64,000 bases of DNA from Galbitalea soli (GTDB lineage Bacteria > Actinomycetota > Actinomycetes > Actinomycetales > Microbacteriaceae). The position numbers and the translations under genes were made by a program. The notes beneath the pieces were generated by a model, which ran no database searches, was not told the origin of the DNA, and was given only the letters and a program-made list of their open reading frames with translations. The DNA lies in the NCBI RefSeq assembly GCF_010686725.1, contig NZ_JAAGWZ010000001.1, forward strand, positions 1,178,001 to 1,242,000, in the 5' to 3' direction. Every line of letters starts with the position of its first letter. Within the stretch, counting starts at the first letter, position 1. Positions 55,024 to 64,000 of the stretch are shown here, piece after piece.

Positions 55024-55171
55024 GTCACGCCGCACACGCACTCACCCCTCAAGTGGGGACGCGGCTGCCCGCGCACCGTCGATAAGGTCGAAGAAGTCTC
55101 GCTATTCGGGCGGGGCCGCGCGGATCATCCGCGCAGCGTCAGCTCGGTGAGCGAATTCGAAGGACGACCAC

Positions 55172-55975
55172 GTGGCACACGGCTCGGGGCCAAGGGACTG
55201 GCGGCAGGGCGGCAGGCACTGGGATGAGATTCCGGTGGCCCGCACGCCGAACCCTCCGCCGGCATCGTCGGTTAAGGTGTTCGGCGCGAACGTCGCCATG
55301 CCGCGACCCTGGCTGACGGCGTTGCTCGGCCTCGTCATCGGCATACTCACGCTGGGCGGCGGCATCTTCACTCTGGTGGAGCAGGCGGCACCCCGCCCCG
55401 CGTTCTGCTTCTTCGGAGGCGCGGTGGCGCTCGTTCTCGGAATTGCCGCGCGGAGGCGAACCGCACGCTCCTCCAGCGGAGTTCGAGCCTTCACCCTCCT
55501 GCCCATCGCCATCGGCGTGGCGGGCGTCATCGTCGCGCTCGCGCTAACCGTCGTGATCGCGACCACCCCGACGAGCGCGCTCCAGGGGCCGGTCACTCAG
55601 GGCCAGCCAGTGGCGCCGCCCGTCGCGCAACCGGCGGCGCCCGCCGCTCCGAGCGTCGCGACGCCACTTCCCCGGCCGCCCGTCTCGCGGATGTCGATGG
55701 CACAAGCCCTGGGCACGCTGTACACCGCGCTGACCCACCTGCGACGACCGGGCAGTCTTGCGTCCCCGGCGCTAGCGATGGACCACTACGGCAGGGTCTT
55801 CGACCCCTACTCCGTGGCGCCCAACTACGTGCTCGCGATCCTGCCCGCTAACACCACCCTCGGTTACATGGTGCACGTCGACCGACGCAACTTCGAGCTC
55901 ACGCTCACCGACGCACTCGACCCGAGGCTCGTTGCCCGCATCGACACTGTCACTGGCGTGATCACCTTCGATTAA
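55172..55975 (+). CDS. Uncharacterised membrane protein
   Basis: 267 residues from GTG 55172, with AAGGA upstream. Four hydrophobic helices at about 47-135 (WLTALLGLVIGILTLGGGIF, FCFFGGAVALVLGIAA, FTLLPIAIGVAGVIVALALT) are followed by a Pro/Ala/Val linker. The extracytoplasmic C-terminal domain has SMAQALGTLYTALTHLRRPG and MVHVDRRNFELTLTDALDPR. Not recognised. It shares its membrane-plus-exposed-domain layout, but not its sequence, with the previous gene. Confidence 0.7.
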   Translation: MAHGSGPRDWRQGGRHWDEIPVARTPNPPPASSVKVFGANVAMPRPWLTALLGLVIGILTLGGGIFTLVEQAAPRPAFCFFGGAVALVLGIAARRRTARSSSGVRAFTLLPIAIGVAGVIVALALTVVIATTPTSALQGPVTQGQPVAPPVAQPAAPAAPSVATPLPRPPVSRMSMAQALGTLYTALTHLRRPGSLASPALAMDHYGRVFDPYSVAPNYVLAILPANTTLGYMVHVDRRNFELTLTDALDPRLVARIDTVTGVITFD

Positions 55976-56083
55976 GGCGGGGATGACCGGCCCGATCAAT
56001 AGCGGACGCCCGCCTCAGACTCGCATCCAGGTGCGGCCGGCGCCCATATGCTGCTATCAGCGACGAGTCGGAAGGGCGGCCTG

Positions 56084-56482
56084 GTGAAGCGGATCGAAGT
56101 AGTCGGGGCCGTCATTGTGCGCGACGGGCTCGTCCTGTGTGCCCAACGGGGCCCGGATGCCAAATTGCCCGGGCTGTGGGAATTCCCGGGCGGAAAAGTG
56201 GAGTCGGGAGAGAGTCCGCGAGAGGCCCTGGAGCGCGAGATTCGAGAGGAACTGGGCGCCGAAGTCAAAGCTGGCGACCAGGTGGAAGTCACAGTCCACG
56301 AGTACGCCTTTGGCGAGGTGCACCTCACCACGTTTTACTGCGACCTCCTGTCGGACACGGTAACCGCGACAGAGCACGAGGCGGTGACATGGCTGCCGCG
56401 CTCGGATCTCCTGCAGCTTGAGTGGGCACCTGCCGACATTCCGGCAGTTCGCGCTGTGATGGAACGGCTATCGGCAGCGTGA
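56084..56482 (+). CDS. Nudix hydrolase, MutT-like
   Basis: 132 residues from GTG 56084 (GAAGG upstream). The Nudix box is complete: GGKVESGESPREALEREIRE followed by ELGAEV, with all acidic catalytic residues. FPGGKV and the C-terminal WLPRSDLLQLEWAPADI fit 8-oxo-dGTP or CTP pyrophosphohydrolases. It overlaps the helicase gene by GTGA, and this pairing suggests a joint nucleotide/DNA role. Confidence 0.92.
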   Translation: MKRIEVVGAVIVRDGLVLCAQRGPDAKLPGLWEFPGGKVESGESPREALEREIREELGAEVKAGDQVEVTVHEYAFGEVHLTTFYCDLLSDTVTATEHEAVTWLPRSDLLQLEWAPADIPAVRAVMERLSAA

Positions 56483-59379
56483 GCCTTCCACCGTTCGACG
56501 CCTACGGCGTGCTCGGGCGCGATGTTGGCTTCGGCTACCTCGATCAATCGCTCGACGCACCGCGACGACTTCAACCACGACTCGTGCTGAACGACGACAA
56601 CGGGACGGTCTTGCAGGCCATTCGATCCGAACTTCGTGCCGCAACCTCGTTCACCTTCTCCGTGGCCTTCGTCTCGGCCGGAGCCCTCGCTCTGCTGAAG
56701 CAATCCCTCATCGAATTTGAGGGGCGCGGCGAGATCGTCACCTCCGACTATCTCGGCTTCAACTCCCCGTCGGCGTTCCGCGAACTCATGGCGCTGAGAG
56801 AGGTCGGAATATCGGCCAGACTGCACGACGCGGGAGCGTTCCATCCGAAGGGATACGTCTTTCGTCGTGCCGACGGCATAACCGCAATACTCGGGAGTTC
56901 AAATCTCACCGAGAGTGCACTCGTGTCGAACCACGAGTGGAATATCCGCGTCTCAGCCGCGACAGAAAGTGATCTCGCCGAACAATTCAGCAACCTGCTT
57001 GATGCTGAAGGCACGCGTTCGGCGCCACTCACTGAAGAGTGGATTGCTGACTACGAACTCGGATGGGTCGCGCCGCCGCCACCTCGAGGCCGAGCCCGCG
57101 GGCAGGCCGTCCTTGACGGCCACACACTCGGCACAATCAGCCCGAATACGATGCAAGAATCGGCGCTCCAATCAATTTCAGCCGTTCGAAATTCCGGCGA
57201 ACGCCGGGCGCTTGTCATCTCAGCGACGGGCACCGGAAAGACGATCCTCGCTGCCCTTGACGTGCGTGCCGCAGCGCCAGCACGCGTGCTGTTTGTGGCG
57301 CACCGCGAGCAGATTCTCGACCGCGCCATTGTCGAATTCCAGCGAGTGCTGGGGTCGCCCCGCGAGCTATTCGGGAAGCTGGTCGGCCAGACGCGGGAGA
57401 CCGACCGCCGTTATGTGTTCTCGACTATTCAAACGCTGTCCAGCGACGGCGTTCTCGCAGGCCTCGACCCCCACGAATTTGACTACATCCTCGTCGACGA
57501 GGTGCACCGCGCCACCGCTCCCAGCTATCGCAAGATCCTTGAGCATTTCAAGCCGCACTTTCTACTTGGCTTGACAGCCACTCCAGAGCGTAGCGATGGC
57601 ACGAGCGTCTACGAGCTCTTCGACTACAACGTGCCCTATGAAATCCGTCTTGGGGCTGCACTCGAACAGGACATGCTCTCGCCATTCCACTACTACGGGA
57701 TTGCTGACATCACGTTTGACGACGGAACCTCGACCACAGACGGTACCTCGCTCACTCGACTAGTCGCGCAGGATCGAGTCACGCACATCGTCGACGCACT
57801 GAGAAAGTATGGGCACGCCGGTGTTGCTCCCCGCGGCCTCATTTTCTGCAGTCGCAACGACGAAGCCGCCAGGCTGTCTGCAGAGTTGAACCAGCGCGAA
57901 TTCCAGGGGAATCGACTTCGAACAGTCGCGCTGTCGGGTCAGCACTCCATCGAAGAACGGGAGCGTCACGTGCGCCGGCTTGAGGCCGGCGATCTGGACT
58001 ACATCCTCACTGTGGACATATTCAATGAGGGCGTCGACATTCCGGCAGTCAATCAAGTCGTCATGCTTCGACAGACCCAGTCGGCGATTGTCTTTGTGCA
58101 GCAGCTGGGCCGTGGGCTCCGAAAATATCCGGGCAAGGAGTATTTGGTCGTCATCGACTTCATCGGGAACTACGCGAACAACTACCTCATTCCGGTCGCC
58201 CTGTTTGGCGACGATTCACTCAATCGCGAGTCAATCCGTCGATCACTCATCGCCGCCGAAGAGCGTGGCGTGGTCGCGGGCCTCTCCAGTGTCCAGTTCG
58301 ACCGCATCGCGCAGGCGCGAATTCTCCGATCGCTGCACGGCGCATCTTTGGATAGCTTCCCGAATCTCAAAGTCGCAATCGAGACCATTAGAAATCGAGT
58401 GGGCCGCATGCCGCGGCTACTCGACTTTCTCCGATTCGAGTCTGTTGACCCAGTCATCCTCGCCAACAAGGCGGGATGCTATCCAGCGCTGATCCAGAAG
58501 TTGTTCACCATCGAGCACGGCTTCACCAACGACCAGATTTCCTTCCTCGTCGTGCTGTCTGCGGAGGTACTGTCCGCGAAGCGACTCCACGAGTCGGTAC
58601 TCCTCCGGATACTCCTCGAGCAGCGCGAAATCGATCGGGACGATGTTGACCGGGCGCTCGCAGACGCCGGGCTGCCCGTAAACGCGGCCACGGTTCAGAG
58701 CGCAATCGACGTCTTGACACTGACGTGGAACACGCTGGCCGAACAGCAGCGGTACGCGGGTGCGGCGCCCGTCTGCGTGTCGGGGCGGCAGGTCAGGCTC
58801 ACGGACGCGTTCGCCGACGCATACGACCGGTCACCAGACTTCAGAGCCGAAGTCGACGACCTCCTAAGTACAACCCAACGTCTGGTTGTCGACCGCTTCG
58901 ATGTGACCCAGCCTTTCACGCCCGGGCGGCAGTACTCACGAAAAGATGCAAGCCGACTCCTCGGCTGGCGCAGCAATATGTACTCGACCATCTACGGCTA
59001 TCGAGTGGACCTGGCCACCGGAACCTGCCCGATCTTTGTCACGCTCCACAAGACCGACGAGGTGTCCGCCAGCACCGCGTATGAAGACACCCTGATCGAC
59101 CAGACCACTCTCCTCTGGTACACGCGAAGCAACCGAACGCTCAGGAGCAGCGAAGTTCAGGCAATCGTCAATGGCTCCGTCGATCTCCACGTGTTCGTCA
59201 AGAAGGATGATGCGGAAGGTTCCGGTCACTATTACCTGGGTCGCGCCACCCCGCACTCCGCCGAGGAAACCGCGATGAAGCAGGGCGAGCCGCTGCCCGT
59301 CGTGCGCATGACTCTCCGATTCGAGACGCCCATCGACTCTGGTGTTTTCAGCTACTTTCACCCCGAAGTCACTGCCTAA
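56479..59379 (+). CDS. PLD-nuclease/DEAD helicase with DUF3427 C-terminus
   Basis: 966 residues from GTG 56479 in a GTGA overlap. The N-terminal phospholipase-D-like domain (about 20-185) has one HKD motif, HPKGYVF, with GSSNLTESAL. The superfamily II helicase (about 215-600) shows Walker A SATGTGKT, DEVH in ILVDEVHRATAPSY, LLGLTATPERSDG and the arginine motif QQLGRGLRKYPGKEYLVVID. The C-terminal DUF3427 region ends with GRATPHSAEETAMKQGEPLP. Such fusions occur in defence islands; whether this one acts on phage is not shown. Base composition is visibly less GC-rich than the core. Confidence 0.9.
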   Translation: MSLPPFDAYGVLGRDVGFGYLDQSLDAPRRLQPRLVLNDDNGTVLQAIRSELRAATSFTFSVAFVSAGALALLKQSLIEFEGRGEIVTSDYLGFNSPSAFRELMALREVGISARLHDAGAFHPKGYVFRRADGITAILGSSNLTESALVSNHEWNIRVSAATESDLAEQFSNLLDAEGTRSAPLTEEWIADYELGWVAPPPPRGRARGQAVLDGHTLGTISPNTMQESALQSISAVRNSGERRALVISATGTGKTILAALDVRAAAPARVLFVAHREQILDRAIVEFQRVLGSPRELFGKLVGQTRETDRRYVFSTIQTLSSDGVLAGLDPHEFDYILVDEVHRATAPSYRKILEHFKPHFLLGLTATPERSDGTSVYELFDYNVPYEIRLGAALEQDMLSPFHYYGIADITFDDGTSTTDGTSLTRLVAQDRVTHIVDALRKYGHAGVAPRGLIFCSRNDEAARLSAELNQREFQGNRLRTVALSGQHSIEERERHVRRLEAGDLDYILTVDIFNEGVDIPAVNQVVMLRQTQSAIVFVQQLGRGLRKYPGKEYLVVIDFIGNYANNYLIPVALFGDDSLNRESIRRSLIAAEERGVVAGLSSVQFDRIAQARILRSLHGASLDSFPNLKVAIETIRNRVGRMPRLLDFLRFESVDPVILANKAGCYPALIQKLFTIEHGFTNDQISFLVVLSAEVLSAKRLHESVLLRILLEQREIDRDDVDRALADAGLPVNAATVQSAIDVLTLTWNTLAEQQRYAGAAPVCVSGRQVRLTDAFADAYDRSPDFRAEVDDLLSTTQRLVVDRFDVTQPFTPGRQYSRKDASRLLGWRSNMYSTIYGYRVDLATGTCPIFVTLHKTDEVSASTAYEDTLIDQTTLLWYTRSNRTLRSSEVQAIVNGSVDLHVFVKKDDAEGSGHYYLGRATPHSAEETAMKQGEPLPVVRMTLRFETPIDSGVFSYFHPEVTA

Positions 59380-59444
59380 CAAAGCAACGCGCAGGGCAAC
59401 ACCAACAATTGGAGGTTGCCGGTTACGCAGACGCCGGAGCCACG

Positions 59445-59458
59445 CCCCACTAGTGGGG
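59445..59458. repeat. Perfect 14-bp palindrome CCCCACTAGTGGGG
   Basis: It lies in the 164-bp gap between the convergent helicase and glycosylase-like genes, where it can act as a short terminator stem or a protein site. Nothing else stands out in the gap. Confidence 0.5.
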
Positions 59459-59543
59459 ATAACCCTGTCGACGCCGCTCGCCGTCCGATGGGTGGTGGAA
59501 CGGCAGCCTCAACCGAGCGACCCTCGAGCCCAGTCGGCGAGCG

Positions 59544-60185
59544 CTACCCCCGCCCCTGACGAACTAGCTCGCGGACCTCAGCGAACGCCGATTCCTGGTG
59601 GGCGACGCGTCGGGCGCGCTCGACACAATCTGGAGTAAATAGCGCCTGACGACCCGGGTGAATTGTCGCCACTACCCGCACGCCCCGCTCCTCAATAGGG
59701 GCGGGCAATCGTCGGGCCGCCCGCTTCCATCCGGCCTCTGCGTCGCGGCCTTGGAGGAGAATTACACGCAACTCCGGCAGCAGCTCGAGCAGCTCGACGA
59801 TGACCTCCGCGCCAGCTTCGAGCTCCGCCGCCGACGGCGCCCGGTTCACATACCAGGGGTACGCATTCCAAGGGAGCACCTGCCTAGGTCTGATCCCGGC
59901 AGACTCGAACAGGACCATCTGCCGTTCGGCGGTCGGGTCGTCGTTTTCAACGGCGAGAAACCCGGACCCGACTCCGGCCTGGGTCGCCGGGCCCGGATCG
60001 CGGAGGATCGAGAGAACCTGCGCGTCGATCCCGCCGTGCAGTGGGGCTACGTACGGCGCCCACCCTCGGCCGTCCCGGTCGCGGATCGAGTCGACCAAGA
60101 CGTTGATCGGGGCGATGTGACTAGCGGTAAGAGCGGACACTTCCTGCTCAACGCGGAAGTCCGGGTCCGCCATTTTTCGAGACAT
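59544..60185 (-). CDS. Uracil-DNA glycosylase superfamily-like protein
   Basis: 213 residues from ATG 60185. Motifs in the expected order are LSILRDPGPAT (motif 1 region), NDDPTAERQMVLFESAGI, the WNAYPWYVN aromatic block and the terminal HPGRQAL of the leucine loop. This matches the uracil-DNA glycosylase family as found in actinobacteria. The catalytic residue assignments are uncertain, so substrate and activity are open. It neighbours the Nudix/helicase pair, on the opposite strand. Confidence 0.8.
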   Translation of the reverse strand: MSRKMADPDFRVEQEVSALTASHIAPINVLVDSIRDRDGRGWAPYVAPLHGGIDAQVLSILRDPGPATQAGVGSGFLAVENDDPTAERQMVLFESAGIRPRQVLPWNAYPWYVNRAPSAAELEAGAEVIVELLELLPELRVILLQGRDAEAGWKRAARRLPAPIEERGVRVVATIHPGRQALFTPDCVERARRVAHQESAFAEVRELVRQGRG

Positions 60186-60214
60186 ATCCCTGACGGTAGT
60201 GGACTTTGGCGACG

Positions 60215-60358
60215 TCAGCTCAGGCTTAGTGTGCCGATAACGATCAAGGTGACCGTGCCCACGACGAGAATCGGGAACGCCATCACCGCGGCGCAGACGC
60301 CGACACCTCTTAGCGACCTGAACGAGTTGGGACGCTGAGCAGATCCATTTCTCGGCAT
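60215..60358 (-). CDS. Small single-pass membrane protein
   Basis: 47 residues from ATG 60358; a TTG at 60409 is a longer option. A short basic start (MPRNGSAQRPNSFRSLRG) precedes one helix VGVCAAVMAFPILVVGTVTL. Unrecognised and weakly supported: it lacks a clear ribosome site and stands alone. Confidence 0.4.
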   Translation of the reverse strand: MPRNGSAQRPNSFRSLRGVGVCAAVMAFPILVVGTVTLIVIGTLSLS

Positions 60359-60490
60359 CGCAAGTGAACTCGCGGACCCTCTTAGGATGATCCCTGCTCC
60401 TGTGGGCAAATATTGGGCAAATCGGCGATCAGGGCTGTTATTTACCGCTCAAATTGAGCCGCCGACCAGCACTTTTACTTCACTCAGAAG

Positions 60491-60892
60491 GTGCGCCTGC
60501 TGGGACGGTACTTGAATTTAAAAACAGAGGTGCAAGCGATATTCGACCTCTGTCAGCGGGCGGTTTCGTCGCGTGTTCAACGCGACTCCCCCACCTCTGT
60601 TCGTGGTCCAGCTCGTCTCACCCAGCAGCAAAACGACATAATCGTCAGCCTATATAAGGAAGGACGACGCGCTGTCGCCATAGCCCGGGAGGTCGGAACG
60701 ACAGAGTGGACGGTGCATCATCGACTCAATCGATTAGGTGTCGAGCGCCGGCCGTCGGGGCTGACACCATCGCAGCTCAAAGAGGCCGTCCGCCTTCACG
60801 ATGATGGCGTGCCAATCACGGTGTTAGTGAAGCGATACGGCCGGTCGTGGAAGACGATCGACAAGGAGCTTCGGCTTGCGCGAGGTCATTGA
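60491..60892 (+). CDS. Helix-turn-helix protein (resolvase/transposase-like tail)
   Basis: 133 residues from GTG 60491, with GAAGG before it. Two HTH units are seen: LYKEGRRAVAIAREVGTTEW with TVHHRLNRLGVERR, then LTPSQLKEAVRLHDDGVPIT with VLVKRYGRSWKTIDKELR. This resembles the DNA-binding tails of serine recombinases or transposases, but no catalytic domain precedes it. The end overlaps the interrupted minus-strand gene by 7 bp. Confidence 0.6.
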   Translation: MRLLGRYLNLKTEVQAIFDLCQRAVSSRVQRDSPTSVRGPARLTQQQNDIIVSLYKEGRRAVAIAREVGTTEWTVHHRLNRLGVERRPSGLTPSQLKEAVRLHDDGVPITVLVKRYGRSWKTIDKELRLARGH

Positions 60893-61064
60893 TCTCGCCG
60901 CTTGTAGTTGAGGAGAATCTGCGCCATCTTGGCTGGATTCATCGCCGGGTTGATCTCGCTCACGACGAAGATCCGCTTCTCTGCGTTCTTCGCGATGCGT
61001 GTCGACGACGCTCGAAAACTAGGCCATTTCGACGTGCGAGAACTGGGCCACTGGTTTGTGTTGT

Positions 61065-63061
<1,997 letters not shown>

Positions 63062-63480
63062 CCATCCAATCTGGTCTGGATGGCCTAGTTTTCGAGCGTC
63101 GATTTGGCCTAGTTCTCAAGCAACGCCGACAATGCGCGGACGTGGCGTCTCGGCAACCTGAGCTTGATACGTCTCAAGGGCCTTGCTCGCTACCCAAAGC
63201 TTCGACAGCGCCCGGCCAGCACGTTGCCGGAGCGACGGGTCATGAGCCGAGATGTCTTCCCGATGAGCGATCAGCTGGGCGTCAGTGAGCTTCTCACTCG
63301 GTGCGAAATAGGCGAAGAGTGCCCATTGCTCGGTCGCGGTCAATAGAAGGAACGCACGTTTGGATTCATCGCGCCAATGATCACGGACTTGGTGACACCG
63401 CAATAGATAGGACTGGTCGGTGAGTCTCGCCATAGAGACGAGTCAATATGAGCCGTCCAAGATGTTTCGTCAAGCCACGA

Positions 63481-64000
63481 CTAGTCGTCATCGCCATCGC
63501 GATCACCATCGCCCCAACTATCGGGACGCCAGCCATCGAGGTACTTGTCCAGCAACGCCAGTATTGGGGCATCAGGTTTTGCCTTGCGCACTATTTCGAT
63601 GCCACGCTTCAGGGTGGCTTCATCTCCAAATAGCGTCACCAAGATGTCCCAGGGCAACACATCGACGGAACGGACGGGCCCACCATCACCATGCCACGAG
63701 CGGTTTGCGCTCTTGCCAGAGCTGAATACCGACTCGAGCAGTGCCGCCTTCTTGATTTTGGCGAGAGGTGCAACGTCTGGTCGGAGTTGATTTACGAAGA
63801 GGTAGGCCCTTAACAGGCTGGTTTCTTTCTCGGGATGCTTGGGTGGCGTTGCTAGCAGTCCATCGATGAACGCATTTTCGATCTCCTCCGCAAACTTTTC
63901 AGAGACGAGTTTGTGACCAACACCCTGGCGATACCCGACCATGTGGATCAGAGTGAATCGACCGGAAACAGTCTTGACCTTGGCTAAGACCTCTGTCGTT
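63481..64000 (-). CDS. Uncharacterised protein, 5' end beyond window
   Basis: The frame is open to the right edge (reading TEVLAKVKTVSGRFTLIHMV before the first internal ATG at 63942), so the N-terminus is missing. At least 172 residues are present. Seen: VGHKLVSEKFAEEIENAFID, LLRAYLFVNQLRPDVAPLAK, DVLPWDILVTLFGDEATLKR and an Asp-rich tail ending DGDRDGDDD. It may be the C-terminus of a larger NTPase-type protein, but no motif proves this. The split gene starts 47 bp downstream in the same direction. Confidence 0.7.
   Translation of the reverse strand, partial: TTEVLAKVKTVSGRFTLIHMVGYRQGVGHKLVSEKFAEEIENAFIDGLLATPPKHPEKETSLLRAYLFVNQLRPDVAPLAKIKKAALLESVFSSGKSANRSWHGDGGPVRSVDVLPWDILVTLFGDEATLKRGIEIVRKAKPDAPILALLDKYLDGWRPDSWGDGDRDGDDD

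Noticed and set aside
60410-60490. Possible tRNA or attachment site near the repeated GGGCAAAT sequence
   Set aside because: No cloverleaf could be drawn and no integrase gene lies nearby; GGGCAAAT occurs only as a short pair.

Overview
The window looks like a chromosomal piece of a high-GC Actinomycetota, most probably a Microbacteriaceae-type organism. This is inferred from the conserved order secA / hpf / comF / lpqB / mtrB / mtrA, from a SecA without the C-terminal zinc motif, from a DUF58-MoxR-DUF4350-DUF4129 module beside RDD and SpoIIM genes, and from the frequent GTG/TTG starts and short start/stop overlaps. No rRNA, tRNA or CRISPR array was seen.

Layout. (1) 1-10.9 kb is core: a truncated SAF-domain gene, a small HTH protein, an Rv3235-like protein, secA, hpf, comF, and the mtrA-mtrB-lpqB envelope-stress unit. 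(2) 11-22.9 kb: a membrane-protein/DUF4129/DUF4350/MoxR/DUF58 operon, an aquaporin, an MFS exporter, SpoIIM-like and RDD proteins, adenosylhomocysteinase, a DUF4190-type protein and a macrodomain protein. (3) 23.0-32.6 kb is the most remarkable part: seven tandem copies of a two-gene unit, a lipoprotein (A) followed by an exported protein with a PKD-like C-terminal half (B). Fourteen genes (one B decayed) lie head to tail with no intergenic space, nearly all joined by 7-bp start/stop overlaps. The A N-terminus and the B C-terminus are nearly constant, while the A C-terminus and the following B N-terminus vary together, so the array reads as variable cassettes separated by constant blocks.

(4) 32.6-40 kb: SHOCT and small membrane proteins, an ECF sigma factor with a membrane partner carrying a Thr-Gly-Lys-Pro repeat tail, a divergent three-gene prepilin-like operon, a NERD-helicase and a DUF1918 protein. 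(5) 40.1-44.5 kb, minus strand: seven overlapping genes that look like a ribosomal-peptide or peptide-processing cluster (Cys-rich 81-aa candidate precursor ending in Cys, PqqD-like/M50 membrane protease, ABC ATPase and permease, small membrane proteins, ICMT-like methyltransferase). (6) 44.7-46.5 kb: an SRPBCC/ArsR pair with two matching 18-bp palindromic operators, a small membrane protein and a GyrI-like protein. (7) 46.5-52.4 kb: a catabolic operon resembling fructosamine/amino-sugar use (APC permease, DeoR regulator, GMC oxidoreductase, SIS-domain enzyme, ROK kinase) with palindromes over a good promoter. (8) 52.5-56 kb: three unrecognised proteins, two of them membrane proteins. (9) 56-64 kb: an accessory, possibly defence-related region with a Nudix/PLD-helicase-DUF3427 pair, a uracil-DNA-glycosylase-like protein, an HTH protein, and an intact IS21-family element with a 5-bp target duplication that splits a small gene. 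A 5'-truncated gene runs off the right edge.

All functions are read from motifs and gene order; no database search was run.
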